DNA of 64,000 nt from Methanococcoides sp052057775. GTDB lineage: Archaea; Halobacteriota; Methanosarcinia; Methanosarcinales; Methanosarcinaceae. The notes below the pieces were generated by a model that was given only the letters and a program-made list of their open reading frames with translations, had not been told where the DNA came from and ran no database searches. The position numbers were made by a program, and so were the translations under genes. The stretch is from the NCBI RefSeq assembly GCF_052057775.1, contig NZ_CP195121.1, forward strand, positions 372,001 to 436,000, read 5' to 3'. This document shows, in pieces, positions 16,946-24,342 of this stretch (position 1 is the stretch's first letter; each line of letters opens with the position of its first letter).

Positions 16946-17382
16946 CCAAAACAACTCCTTTATCTCATGAAATGAACAATTTGAACATTGGCCTTTCAAA
17001 ATGACCTATAACTAAACGATAAGAAAATAGACCCCTACATAAACATATCGTATTTATTTATCAGTGTTAACATCTAAAAACGATACCAAGAGGCGCATTA
17101 TAAATATAGATAATGAGACAGATAGGTCAATATATTTCAGAAATTTCCGCATGTAAGCCTATAAAAGAGATCATGATCACAGAATGGTATCAAACCGGCA
17201 TTTCCCAGTGAATTCCTGAGTAACTTATTAAAGATAGAACATATAAAAATAGATGAGAACTCACGAAGAAATTCTGCACATGAAAAATATAAGAATGGCC
17301 ATCTAAATATATTAATTCTTGGTCGTGTGTTATATATATCAATAACTACATAGTCAAACTTGAAGATATATCGACAAATTGA
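16946..17382. other. AT-rich divergent intergenic region
   Basis: This region holds promoters only, as far as I can see. A minus-strand TATA-like block lies near 17046-17062 (ATAAATAAATACG on that strand) for the hydantoinase gene. A plus-strand TATATATA lies at 17331-17338 for the small gene starting at 17398. A 90-codon open frame on the minus strand (17137-17409) has biased, non-protein composition and no ribosome-binding site. I see no RNA gene. Confidence 0.4.
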
Positions 17383-17397
17383 ATGGATGTGACCCTT

Positions 17398-17631
17398 ATG
17401 AAAAAACATGACTTCTCATGGAAAAACAACGAAATAACATATCCTGAAAGCTTTGGTAAGATCGTTGCCATCCCACCATCAGAAGGAAAAAAGATCGTTG
17501 CTGATGATAACACAATGATCAACAACCGCATGGCACTCGGAAGCGAGGAGATAGGGGAAGTACTGATCGATACTTTCAAGGAACGTATGCGTAATATGCT
17601 ATCTGACCACAGGCATAGGCTAAATCATTGA
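17398..17631 (+). CDS. Small hypothetical protein
   Basis: 77 residues from ATG 17398 (82 from an alternative ATG at 17383). The N-terminus MKKHDFSWKNNEITYPESFGK is followed by IVAIPPSEGKKIVADDNTMINNRMALGSEEIGEVLIDTFKERM, which I cite only in part: IPPSEGKKIV. It is hydrophilic and mixed alpha/beta, with no membrane segment or metal motif. A TATA box at 17331-17338 sits about 60 bases upstream, supporting an independent transcript. It converges on the metal permease gene. The family is not recognised. Confidence 0.6.
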   Translation: MKKHDFSWKNNEITYPESFGKIVAIPPSEGKKIVADDNTMINNRMALGSEEIGEVLIDTFKERMRNMLSDHRHRLNH

Positions 17632-17670
17632 ACAATGAAAGTGGCCATACCTGTCAGAAACAAGCACCAT

Positions 17671-18795
17671 TTATTCAGCACACTTTTTCTTAGTGTACAT
17701 GCCGTAAAGCAACAGCGGTATGAGTATCACTGCAAATATGTTCTTCACCTCATCAGGCATGATCTCACTGGCACTTCCGGCTATTGAAAGAGCATCGATA
17801 CCAAGCCTCAGGTATATCTGGTCCAGGATCAGCCCGCAAACAACCGCACAAAGCGCGATGGATGAAAGATAAACTGCCGTCGTCCTTTTGCCAAGGAACT
17901 TCAGCACCATGGTAATAGTAGCTGCATTCGTTGCCGGACCTGCAAGCAGGAAAACAAACGCTGCACCCGGGCTCATCCCTTTCAGGATAAGGACCGCTGC
18001 AAGAGGCGTGGAAGCGGTTGCACAAATGTAAAGCGGTATTCCCACAACAAGAGCAAGAAGCATTGATGTGATCCCACCACCAAGATAGCTGCCAACAAGA
18101 TCGGCGGGGACAAGGTAAGAGATTATACCTGCAACAATGACGCCTACTATAAGCCATGAACCGATATCGCCAAGCAGTTCTATGTAAGCATACCTGACAC
18201 CTGACCTGATCCTTCGGACAAGGCTTCCGCTCTCATCCACATCCTCGTTTTCATGGCAGCCGCATGAGCTACAGCCACATGATCCCGTTGCAGAGGACAT
18301 CGCCAACACGTTCAAAGGTGTTCCTTTACCGGATGGAGCATCCCTGCCATCCTTTGGGATGTTCAGGATATTCTCGGCTGTGCCTGCGACAACAGCAGTA
18401 GCAAACGTGGCCACCGGCCTGAACACTGTCATGATCGGATCAAGCAGCGCATATGTTATGGCAATAGAATCCACGCCCGTCTGGGGGGTTGAGATAAGGA
18501 ACGAAAGAGTTGCGCCTTTTGTGGCCCCTCTTTTTCTCAGAGACAGGGCTGTGGGTACAACACCACAGGAACAGAGTGGCAAAGGTACCCCCAAAAGTGA
18601 GGCATTGATCACAGACCTTAGCTTTCCCGCAGACCTTCCCAGATATTGCATGATCTTATCATCCGGTACGAAAACGTGTAACAGACCGGCGATACCAAAA
18701 CCCAGCAAAAGATATGGAGCTGCTTCTGCAAAGATGTACCATGACCCTAACGTTATGCCATAGAATGCTGCCATGATAGATTCCGCGAAGCTCAT
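17671..18795 (-). CDS. SO_0444/ArsP-like permease, probable metal efflux transporter
   Basis: 374 residues, with about eight membrane segments split into two halves by a cytoplasmic loop. The family motif LLGVPLPLCSCGVVPTALSLRKRGATKGATLSFLISTPQTGVDS is clear in the first half (key part PLCSCGVVP), and PLYICATASTPLA and LLAGPATNAATI are its counterparts in the second. The loop has a cysteine/histidine cluster, GSCGCSSCGCHEN, which probably binds a soft metal. Members exported with an ArsR regulator are linked to Cu/Zn or arsenic efflux. Its start codon overlaps the arsR stop (ATGA), so expression is coupled. Metal identity is not decided by the sequence. Confidence 0.88.
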   Translation of the reverse strand: MSFAESIMAAFYGITLGSWYIFAEAAPYLLLGFGIAGLLHVFVPDDKIMQYLGRSAGKLRSVINASLLGVPLPLCSCGVVPTALSLRKRGATKGATLSFLISTPQTGVDSIAITYALLDPIMTVFRPVATFATAVVAGTAENILNIPKDGRDAPSGKGTPLNVLAMSSATGSCGCSSCGCHENEDVDESGSLVRRIRSGVRYAYIELLGDIGSWLIVGVIVAGIISYLVPADLVGSYLGGGITSMLLALVVGIPLYICATASTPLAAVLILKGMSPGAAFVFLLAGPATNAATITMVLKFLGKRTTAVYLSSIALCAVVCGLILDQIYLRLGIDALSIAGSASEIMPDEVKNIFAVILIPLLLYGMYTKKKCAE

Positions 18796-19148
18796 GATAT
18801 ACACCCCGTGACGTGTTTCCGTGAAAGTTCAAGAAGCATCTGTACATGTTCATCGGCGAGAGAATACACAACAAAGCGCCCTTTCTTCCGGGACCTGACA
18901 AGGTCAAGCTGTCGAAGGGTGCGAAGATTGTGGGATATGGAAGACTGGCTCATCCCGAGAGCTAACTCAAGCTCGCACACACACATCTCTTTTTCCAGCA
19001 GCAGATACATCATCTTCAGGCGTGGCCCTGATCGGAGTGCATGGAAGATATTGGAAAGTCTCAGAATTGCATCCTCATCAGGCAGACCGGAGACAAGAGA
19101 GCTTATATATTCAGGGTCAATGCGCTCACAGGATGTGTCTGGTTGCAT
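18792..19148 (-). CDS. ArsR/SmtB-family metal-responsive repressor
   Basis: 118 residues with the winged-helix ArsR layout: FHALRSGPRLKMMYLLLEKEMCVCELELALGMSQSSISHNLRTLRQLDLVRSRKKGRFVVYSL, cited in part as MCVCELE. The CVC pair at the start of the DNA-recognition region is the alpha-3 thiol site used by ArsR, CadC and related sensors to bind As(III), Cd(II), Pb(II) or similar. A further Cys (position 7) and the C-terminal TGCIS could add ligands. The gene is the first in an operon with the permease. A palindrome covering the promoter (19151-19174) fits autorepression relieved by metal. Confidence 0.92.
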   Translation of the reverse strand: MQPDTSCERIDPEYISSLVSGLPDEDAILRLSNIFHALRSGPRLKMMYLLLEKEMCVCELELALGMSQSSISHNLRTLRQLDLVRSRKKGRFVVYSLADEHVQMLLELSRKHVTGCIS

Positions 19149-19150
19149 GA

Positions 19151-19174
19151 ATATATGAACATTTGTTCATGTAT
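19151..19174 (-). promoter_or_regulatory. Probable ArsR operator over the arsR promoter
   Basis: An almost perfect inverted repeat, ATATATGAACA-TT-TGTTCATGTATAT, with the inner TGAACA/TGTTCA arms exact. It has the size and shape of ArsR/SmtB operators. On the minus strand a TATA-like TATATAC overlaps its upstream edge (about 19171-19178), and the arsR ATG is only 3 bases past the other edge. Bound repressor would therefore block initiation. The repeat also includes the stop codon of ecfT (19167-19169). Confidence 0.7.
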
Positions 19175-19937
19175 ATATGAGTATTGCCGTTGCAAGAACT
19201 ACAGAAACACATACGAACCAGTCCGAGGCCTTCATCCTCATCTCAAAAAGCGAGGTACGATAGTTTCCCTGGTAGCAACGGGACTCCATGGACATCGCAA
19301 CATCGTCGGCCATACGCATGGAACCCCTCAAGGCAGGTATCGCAAGGGAAAGCATCCCCGATACCGGATGGAAACCATATTTCAGACCCCTTGATACCTG
19401 TGCATCCCGGACCTGACCCACATACCACAACAGGTGCGGGATGAAATGAATTCCCAGGGACATCATTGTCGCTATCTCGAAAGAGGTAGTGCCCAACCTC
19501 CTCAAAGGAAGAGGACGAAGCAGGTGCTCGATCCCACTGGTTACAAGGGCCGGCCTTGTGGTGGAAGTAAGCAGGGACCCAAAAAGAATGAGCAGGATGA
19601 AACGACCGGTCACGAGCGATCCTTTCTCAAGACCCTCGTAAGTCGGTGAAAAAGCGTGAGATAACATCGGGGCCCCATCCGTGAAGAACAGATGTATAAG
19701 GAAAATGAAACCGAAGAATATTGCCATTGGGCGAAGGGACCGAAACACAAAGGACACACTCAGCCCTGCGATCAGCGCCAGCACTATGAACAGACACCAC
19801 ATAATAAGCAGATGAGTAAATGAGTAAATATTGAATATCAGGATGCTCAGGGACATTACCGAGATGATCTTCGCCCGGGGGTCCATCGTGTGGAGAAAGG
19901 ACCTTCCCGAAACATATGAAAAGAGCGGACCTGCCAT
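19167..19937 (-). CDS. ecfT: ECF transporter transmembrane protein EcfT (CbiQ/BioN family)
   Basis: 256 residues from ATG 19937, which shares one base with the stop of the upstream ATPase gene. Five to six hydrophobic segments are present. The coupling helices carry the family's Arg motifs as AQVSRGLKYG and MSMESRCYQG (usual form A-R-G). EcfT links the two ATPases to the substrate-binding S-component. Here the S-component is BioY at the head of the same minus-strand operon, so this module should import biotin, as in BioMNY and group II ECF systems. A longer frame to 19964 would overlap the ATPase gene by 28 bases. Confidence 0.92.
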   Translation of the reverse strand: MAGPLFSYVSGRSFLHTMDPRAKIISVMSLSILIFNIYSFTHLLIMWCLFIVLALIAGLSVSFVFRSLRPMAIFFGFIFLIHLFFTDGAPMLSHAFSPTYEGLEKGSLVTGRFILLILFGSLLTSTTRPALVTSGIEHLLRPLPLRRLGTTSFEIATMMSLGIHFIPHLLWYVGQVRDAQVSRGLKYGFHPVSGMLSLAIPALRGSMRMADDVAMSMESRCYQGNYRTSLFEMRMKASDWFVCVSVVLATAILIYT

Positions 19938-20761
19938 CAGATATTCCCCGTTGTTTTCGACCATGCAGCATGGATCTCAGCGAATGCATCATCCACAGAG
20001 AACACATCATCCCTCACATCGATACCAGAGAGCTTCAATCCCCTCATAAGTTCGGTTATCTGCGGTACCGGAGAAGGTACAGATCGGAGATATTCAGAGG
20101 GAGTACCTTCGAATGCAATTTCACCATTTTCCAGACAGATCAGCCTGTCCACAAGATCAAGTACATCCTCTATCTGGTGGGACACCAGCACGACACCGAT
20201 ACCACCGTCTTTCAGATCTCTCAGTATCCGGAACAGATTCGACTTCCCGCTTTTGCTGATTCCCGAAGTGGGTTCATCCAGAACAAGATAATCCGGTGAG
20301 GAGGACAGGACGCCTGCAAGTGCAACCAGGCGCATCTCACCACCGCTCAGGCTGAAAGGAGACCTATCAGGTATACCCTCTGCAAGGCCGACCTCCTTAA
20401 CAGATTCACGTACACATTTAATCAGCTCATCTCCATGGATACCGAAATTCTTCGGACCATAAGCAATGTCCTCTCGAACAGTGGTGCAGAACAGTTGTCT
20501 TGAAGGGTGCTGGAAAAGGATCCCCACTTTTTTACAGATATCTTTCCTGGAAGAAGGCATCCCGTCAACGGTGACACTCCCGGAATCCGGCATAAGGAGG
20601 CCATTAAGGTGCTTTATCAGAGTGGTCTTACCACATCCGACCTTGCCCACGATCCCCACGGACTCACCTTTATCAATGGAAAATGAGACATCCTTTAGGA
20701 CCGAAGTTGCTGCCTTCCCTTTACCGTAAGAAAAGGACAGATCTTTTACATCGATCGGCAT
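19937..20761 (-). CDS. ecfA2: ECF transporter ATP-binding protein (EcfA)
   Basis: 274 residues. Motifs are Walker A GKVGCGKTT, Q-loop VGILFQHPSRQLFCTTVREDIAYGPKNFG (the AYGP-N phrase is typical of EcfA/CbiO), signature LSGGEMRLVALAGVL, Walker B YLVLDEPTSG and switch VSHQ in place of the usual TH histidine region (LVSHQIEDV keeps the histidine). It pairs with the ATPase encoded just upstream to drive BioY-EcfT. The coding region overlaps that gene by 16 bases and ecfT by one base. The A1/A2 label is by order only. Confidence 0.92.
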   Translation of the reverse strand: MPIDVKDLSFSYGKGKAATSVLKDVSFSIDKGESVGIVGKVGCGKTTLIKHLNGLLMPDSGSVTVDGMPSSRKDICKKVGILFQHPSRQLFCTTVREDIAYGPKNFGIHGDELIKCVRESVKEVGLAEGIPDRSPFSLSGGEMRLVALAGVLSSSPDYLVLDEPTSGISKSGKSNLFRILRDLKDGGIGVVLVSHQIEDVLDLVDRLICLENGEIAFEGTPSEYLRSVPSPVPQITELMRGLKLSGIDVRDDVFSVDDAFAEIHAAWSKTTGNI

Positions 20762-21555
20762 AGATCCTCCATCAGTTCATCAACAGTGGCAGGCAGCACA
20801 TTATTTTCCAGTATACCGGTATCCTTTAGCCTTATAGCAAGCTCCATGAGAGGAGGAATGCTGTGCCCGGAGGAGTAGAGCTCGCGGAATACATTAGCAG
20901 GGGACCCATCAATGGCAACAGATCCGCCTTCCATGACGATCGCACGATCTGCAGCCAGCACTTCTTCCAGATGATGGGTCACATAAACAACAGTCTTTCC
21001 CATATGGTTGAGCTTCTTTACAAGATCCAGCATCATGGACCGGGAATCATGGTCGAGCATTGATGTGATCTCATCGAACACGAGGTATTCGGACCTCATT
21101 GCCAGTATTCCGGCAATTGCTGTTTTTTGCAGCTGGCCTCCGCTGAGGTTCATCAAAAGTCTCTCTTCAAAGCCCCCCATGCCCACATCAAGAACAGAAG
21201 AGAATACACGATCACGGATCTCTTCGCGTTCAAGTGCAAGGTTCTCAGGACCAAATGCAACGTCCTCTTCAACAGTGGCACCCACTGCCTGGGAATGAGG
21301 ATCCTGGAACACCATCCCGACGAGCTGCCGGACCTTCCGGAGGTTTGAGGGGTCAAGGGTGTTCATCCCGCATACTGAAACAGTACCTTTCGAAGGTGTA
21401 AGAAGTCCGCTCATATGGCGCACGAGGGTGGACTTGCCACTACCATTGTCACCTGTTATTGCGGTGAACGTTCCTTCTTCTATCTGAAGGTCGATCTCAT
21501 CAAGTACCTTGTGACCATCAGGATAGCTGTAGCTCACACCTTCGAATCTGATCAT
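20746..21555 (-). CDS. ecfA1: ECF transporter ATP-binding protein (EcfA)
   Basis: 269 residues. It has Walker A GDNGSGKST, Q-loop MVFQDPHSQAVGATVEEDVAFGPENL (FGPENL is the EcfA hallmark), signature LSGGQLQKTAIAGIL, Walker B YLVFDEITSMLD and switch VTHH. The catalytic Glu position in Walker B reads DEI, unlike DEP in the partner ATPase. This is a normal asymmetry in ECF pairs. It lies 24 bases after bioY and overlaps the next ATPase gene, within a four-gene biotin importer operon. Confidence 0.93.
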   Translation of the reverse strand: MIRFEGVSYSYPDGHKVLDEIDLQIEEGTFTAITGDNGSGKSTLVRHMSGLLTPSKGTVSVCGMNTLDPSNLRKVRQLVGMVFQDPHSQAVGATVEEDVAFGPENLALEREEIRDRVFSSVLDVGMGGFEERLLMNLSGGQLQKTAIAGILAMRSEYLVFDEITSMLDHDSRSMMLDLVKKLNHMGKTVVYVTHHLEEVLAADRAIVMEGGSVAIDGSPANVFRELYSSGHSIPPLMELAIRLKDTGILENNVLPATVDELMEDLCRSM

Positions 21556-21579
21556 GGGATATTCAGCCCTCTTTATTGA

Positions 21580-22140
21580 TCATATCCTATATCGGGTAGC
21601 AATATAAGCAGCTACTGCTACTTTCACAAGAGCACCGCCGATGAAAGGAAGGAGACCTACAGTTACCGCCTGTATAAAGGACATGTTGGCCACTATCATC
21701 AAATGGCTCAGGCCAAAGGCATATATCACAGCCGAACCTGTGAGGACATACATAGCATTGATAGGAAGCTTTTCTGTCCTGTAGTTCTCAAAAAGGAAAC
21801 CCACAACAAATGCTGCGGCAATGAAACCAATGATATATCCTCCGGTAGGACCAAGGATGACACCAATTCCCGAAGCACCGCCGGAGAACACCGGAAGACC
21901 GGCAATCCCTAGCAGAGTATAGACGATCATGCTTATTGAACCCCATTTGCTTCCAAGCATTGCACCTGCCATCAGGACGAAAACCACCTGCAAGGTGAAC
22001 GGGATAGGACCCAGGGGTATAGTTATGTAGGCACCTATGGCAGTCAATGCAGCGAAAAGAGAGGCGTAGACCATTTTTCTGATATTGTCAGAGGGGCTGG
22101 ATGAAAAGTTGCCATCAACATCCGTATTGTTGTTAACCAT
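21580..22140 (-). CDS. bioY: Biotin transporter S-component BioY
   Basis: 186 residues with six membrane segments. Family motifs are ALFAALTAIGAYITIPLGPIPFTLQVVFVLMAGAMLG (key part PLGPIPFTLQ), LGIAGLPVFSGG, ILGPTGGYIIGF and the C-terminal PFIGGALVKVAVAA. BioY binds biotin and associates with EcfA1, EcfA2 and EcfT encoded immediately downstream. Its start codon overlaps a BirA-like operator (22130-22160), so uptake is probably repressed when biotin is plentiful. I see no biotin biosynthesis genes in the window. Confidence 0.95.
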   Translation of the reverse strand: MVNNNTDVDGNFSSSPSDNIRKMVYASLFAALTAIGAYITIPLGPIPFTLQVVFVLMAGAMLGSKWGSISMIVYTLLGIAGLPVFSGGASGIGVILGPTGGYIIGFIAAAFVVGFLFENYRTEKLPINAMYVLTGSAVIYAFGLSHLMIVANMSFIQAVTVGLLPFIGGALVKVAVAAYIATRYRI

Positions 22141-22160
22141 GATTCCAGAATGGTTGACAG
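22130..22160 (-). promoter_or_regulatory. Putative BirA (biotin) operator upstream of bioY
   Basis: The plus strand reads TTGTTAACC at 22130-22138, 13 bases, then GGTTGACAG at 22152-22160. This closely matches the known bacterial/archaeal biotin repressor signal (TTGTAAACC, a 14-16-base spacer, GGTTTACAA), with a slightly short spacer. The site overlaps the bioY start codon. A TATA-like GTATTTATG on the minus strand, just upstream at about 22163-22172, predicts a very short leader. Confidence 0.6.
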
Positions 22161-22284
22161 GTCATAAATACTTTTCCCAGAAAAGTGCAGACTTTCAGAT
22201 AATCAACAAATGGTTATCAAAATGGTCAAAATTAAAAAAGGAAGTGCCGGATGATCCGACACTTTAGTAAGTTTAAATTCCGTA

Positions 22285-23898
22285 TCAGTAGCCTGCACTT
22301 GCGTCCAGGTCAAGGTCCATGTCAGGGACACCTGGTGTAGGACCTGATGAGCGGGTTGATGCCACCACATCATCGATCCTGAGGATCATGACAGTAGCTT
22401 CGGTTGCAGCATTGATAGCCTGGGTCTTGATACGCAGTGGTTCGATAACATCGTTTTCCCACATGTCGACAACATCACCGGTGTAAACATTGAGACCTGC
22501 GTTCTTGTTACCCTGCTCGTGCTGGGAACGGAGTTCCACCATTATGTCGATCGGGTCAAGACCTGCGTTCTCTGCAAGTGTCTGTGGAATGATCTCAAGT
22601 GCTTCAGCGAACTTGCTGACTGCGAGCTGCTCCCTTCCCTTGAGGGTTGCTGCATACTCACTAAGCCTCAGTGAGAGTTCGATCTCAGGTGAGCTGCCAC
22701 CTACAACGACCTTACCATCCTCAATGACAACTCCCACAACACGGAGAGCATCTGTCATTGCGTGCTCAAGTTCAGCTACAACGTGCTCAGTTCCGCCGTG
22801 GAGAAGGACTGTTACTGCACTGGAGTTCTGGCATCCGGTAACATAGGTCATCTTTGCGCCCTTGACCTCTCTCTCTTCTACAAGGTCTGCAATACCTGTG
22901 TCCTCAGGGGTGATCTCGTCAAGGTCCTGGATAAGAGTACCGCCGGTGACCTTGCTGAGCCTCTTAAGGTCGCTCTTCTTCACCCTTCTGACAGCGTAGA
23001 TACCTGCCTTCTCGATGTAGTACTGTGCCATGTCGTCAATACCTTTCTGGCAGAATACGACATTTGCACCGCTTGCGATGACCTTCTCAGCCATCTCTCT
23101 CATCATTTTCTCTTCCTGGTCAAGGAACATCTGCATCTGGCCAGGGGAGGTAATCTTGATCTCAGCATCCATCTCGGTCTTCCTGAACTCGATAGGACAG
23201 CTTACGAGAAGGATCTTTGCGTTCTCTACACTCTCAGGCATGTTGGGGTGTGAGCGTTCCTTGTCGATAACAAGACCCTGTACAAGCTCGGAATCCATGA
23301 TGCTTCCGCCTGCACGTTTTTCGATCTTGATGTTGCTGGTGTCGACAACTAACTTGCCGTCTTCCTCTTCGACAACGCTTCTGACAGCTTCCACTGTGAG
23401 CTTGGAGAGTTTTTCTTTGTATGCTTCAGCACCTTTACCTGTGATAGCAGTTGCTGCAATCTTCGTCAGAGCCTCTGTGTCCTCAGGAGTTACGTCGATC
23501 GTAATGGTCTCAAGGATCTCACGGCATTTCTTTGCAGCATGCCTGTAACCTTCAGATATAATAGTTGGGTGGACACCCTTGTCGATAAGCTCTTCTGCCT
23601 TTGCAAGAAGCTCACCTGAAAGGATAGCAGCGGAAGTTGTTCCGTCACCTACTTCGTCATCCTGTGTCTTGGACACCTCGACGATCATCTTAGCTGCCGG
23701 GTGCTGGATATCCATTTCCTTCAGAATGGTAGCTCCATCGTTGGTGATGACGATGTCTCCCATAGAGTCCACGAGCATCTTGTCCATTCCCTTTGGACCA
23801 AGTGTTGTGCGAACTGCATTTGCAACGGCCTTTCCTGCAAGGATGTTAATGCTCTGTGCATCCCTGCCGCGGATTGTCTGACTTCCTCTTGATAAGAT
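22285..23898 (-). CDS. Thermosome subunit (group II chaperonin), apparent AUC start
   Basis: The first ATG (23787) gives only 500 residues and removes conserved sequence. In the same frame, 37 further codons encode GSQTIRGRDAQSINILAGKA and VRTTLGPKG, the universal thermosome N-terminus including the first ATP-binding motif. No ATG, GTG or TTG exists between this and the upstream in-frame stop. The likely start is ATC at 23896-23898, six bases after AGGAGGG (plus strand CCCTCC 23905-23910). That gives about 538 residues, the usual size. Other motifs: DGATILKEM, GDGTTSA, GGGSSPEIELS-like VVVGGSSPEIEL, and NAGLDPIDIM. The C-terminus is short and lacks a Gly-Met tail. It folds proteins in a double-ring ATP-driven chamber. 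Confidence 0.93.
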   Translation of the reverse strand: MLSRGSQTIRGRDAQSINILAGKAVANAVRTTLGPKGMDKMLVDSMGDIVITNDGATILKEMDIQHPAAKMIVEVSKTQDDEVGDGTTSAAILSGELLAKAEELIDKGVHPTIISEGYRHAAKKCREILETITIDVTPEDTEALTKIAATAITGKGAEAYKEKLSKLTVEAVRSVVEEEDGKLVVDTSNIKIEKRAGGSIMDSELVQGLVIDKERSHPNMPESVENAKILLVSCPIEFRKTEMDAEIKITSPGQMQMFLDQEEKMMREMAEKVIASGANVVFCQKGIDDMAQYYIEKAGIYAVRRVKKSDLKRLSKVTGGTLIQDLDEITPEDTGIADLVEEREVKGAKMTYVTGCQNSSAVTVLLHGGTEHVVAELEHAMTDALRVVGVVIEDGKVVVGGSSPEIELSLRLSEYAATLKGREQLAVSKFAEALEIIPQTLAENAGLDPIDIMVELRSQHEQGNKNAGLNVYTGDVVDMWENDVIEPLRIKTQAINAATEATVMILRIDDVVASTRSSGPTPGVPDMDLDLDASAGY

Positions 23899-23981
23899 AT
23901 TTAGCCCTCCTAAATAGCATTGATAAATTAATATCGGTTATTTTGAAATTGGTTTGATATTACACATTATGCGCTCTATCT

Positions 23982-24014
23982 GTTCGTTCTAGATGAATGA
24001 ACTTCTATATAAGG
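23982..24014 (-). promoter_or_regulatory. Thermosome promoter with adjoining inverted repeat
   Basis: On the minus strand a TATA box CCTTATATAG (about 24005-24014) is followed at once by an inverted repeat, GTTCGTTC at 23982-23989 and GAATGAAC at 23995-24002 (one mismatch, 5-base centre). A repeat directly downstream of TATA is the usual place for archaeal repressor operators. The leader to the proposed start would be about 85 bases. A heat-shock repressor is an attractive but unproven owner. Confidence 0.5.
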
Positions 24015-24108
24015 ATAACTGAGAGGTATGTCGGACTATACCGAACAGGAAAGATCAGGAGTACAGAAGATGTAAAAACACACACGCGGAGAATGAGAAG
24101 AAAACTGA

Positions 24109-24117
24109 CAAAAAAAA
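24109..24117 (-). terminator. Oligo-T terminator after tRNA-Arg
   Basis: A run of eight T on the minus strand (plus-strand A at 24110-24117) lies 13-20 bases beyond the tRNA 3' end. It would stop transcription in the archaeal manner before the thermosome promoter. Confidence 0.45.
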
Positions 24118-24129
24118 GAAGATGAAATA

Positions 24130-24201
24130 CGTCCCGGCCGAGACTTGAACTCGAGTCTAAGGCTCCGCAGGCCTCAAGGATATCCACTACCCTACCGGGA
24201 C
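24130..24201 (-). tRNA. tRNA-Arg (anticodon GCG)
   Basis: On the minus strand the acceptor arms GTCCCGG (5') and CCGGGAC (3') pair perfectly, with a discriminator G and no encoded CCA. The D arm contains GGTAGTGG. The anticodon arm GAGGC-CTGCGGA-GCCTT places GCG at the anticodon (plus strand 24166-24168), reading CGC/CGU codons. The T arm contains GAGTTCAAGTC. No intron is seen. A box A TTTATATTG lies about 25-35 bases upstream (around 24229-24239). Confidence 0.93.
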
Positions 24202-24342
24202 AGGTTGGACAGGTTCCTAATAACTTACTGCAATATAAATATTGCTGGTCAAAAGCAGATTCTAAGCAAAATTATGGAAATCTTCACAGGAAAAAGGCCT
24301 TCATGAAAAAAAGTTAAATGCTTCAAGGATGATGTGTAGGAC

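Noticed and set aside
17137..17409. 90-codon minus-strand open frame in the gap before the small gene at 17398
   Set aside because: AT-driven Phe/Ile/Tyr-rich composition, no ribosome-binding site, and it overlaps the promoter of the plus-strand gene.
23850..23925. ATG (about 23917) upstream of the thermosome in another frame
   Set aside because: It gives a short basic peptide that spans the AGGAGGG ribosome-binding site and does not enter the chaperonin frame, so it cannot supply the missing start.
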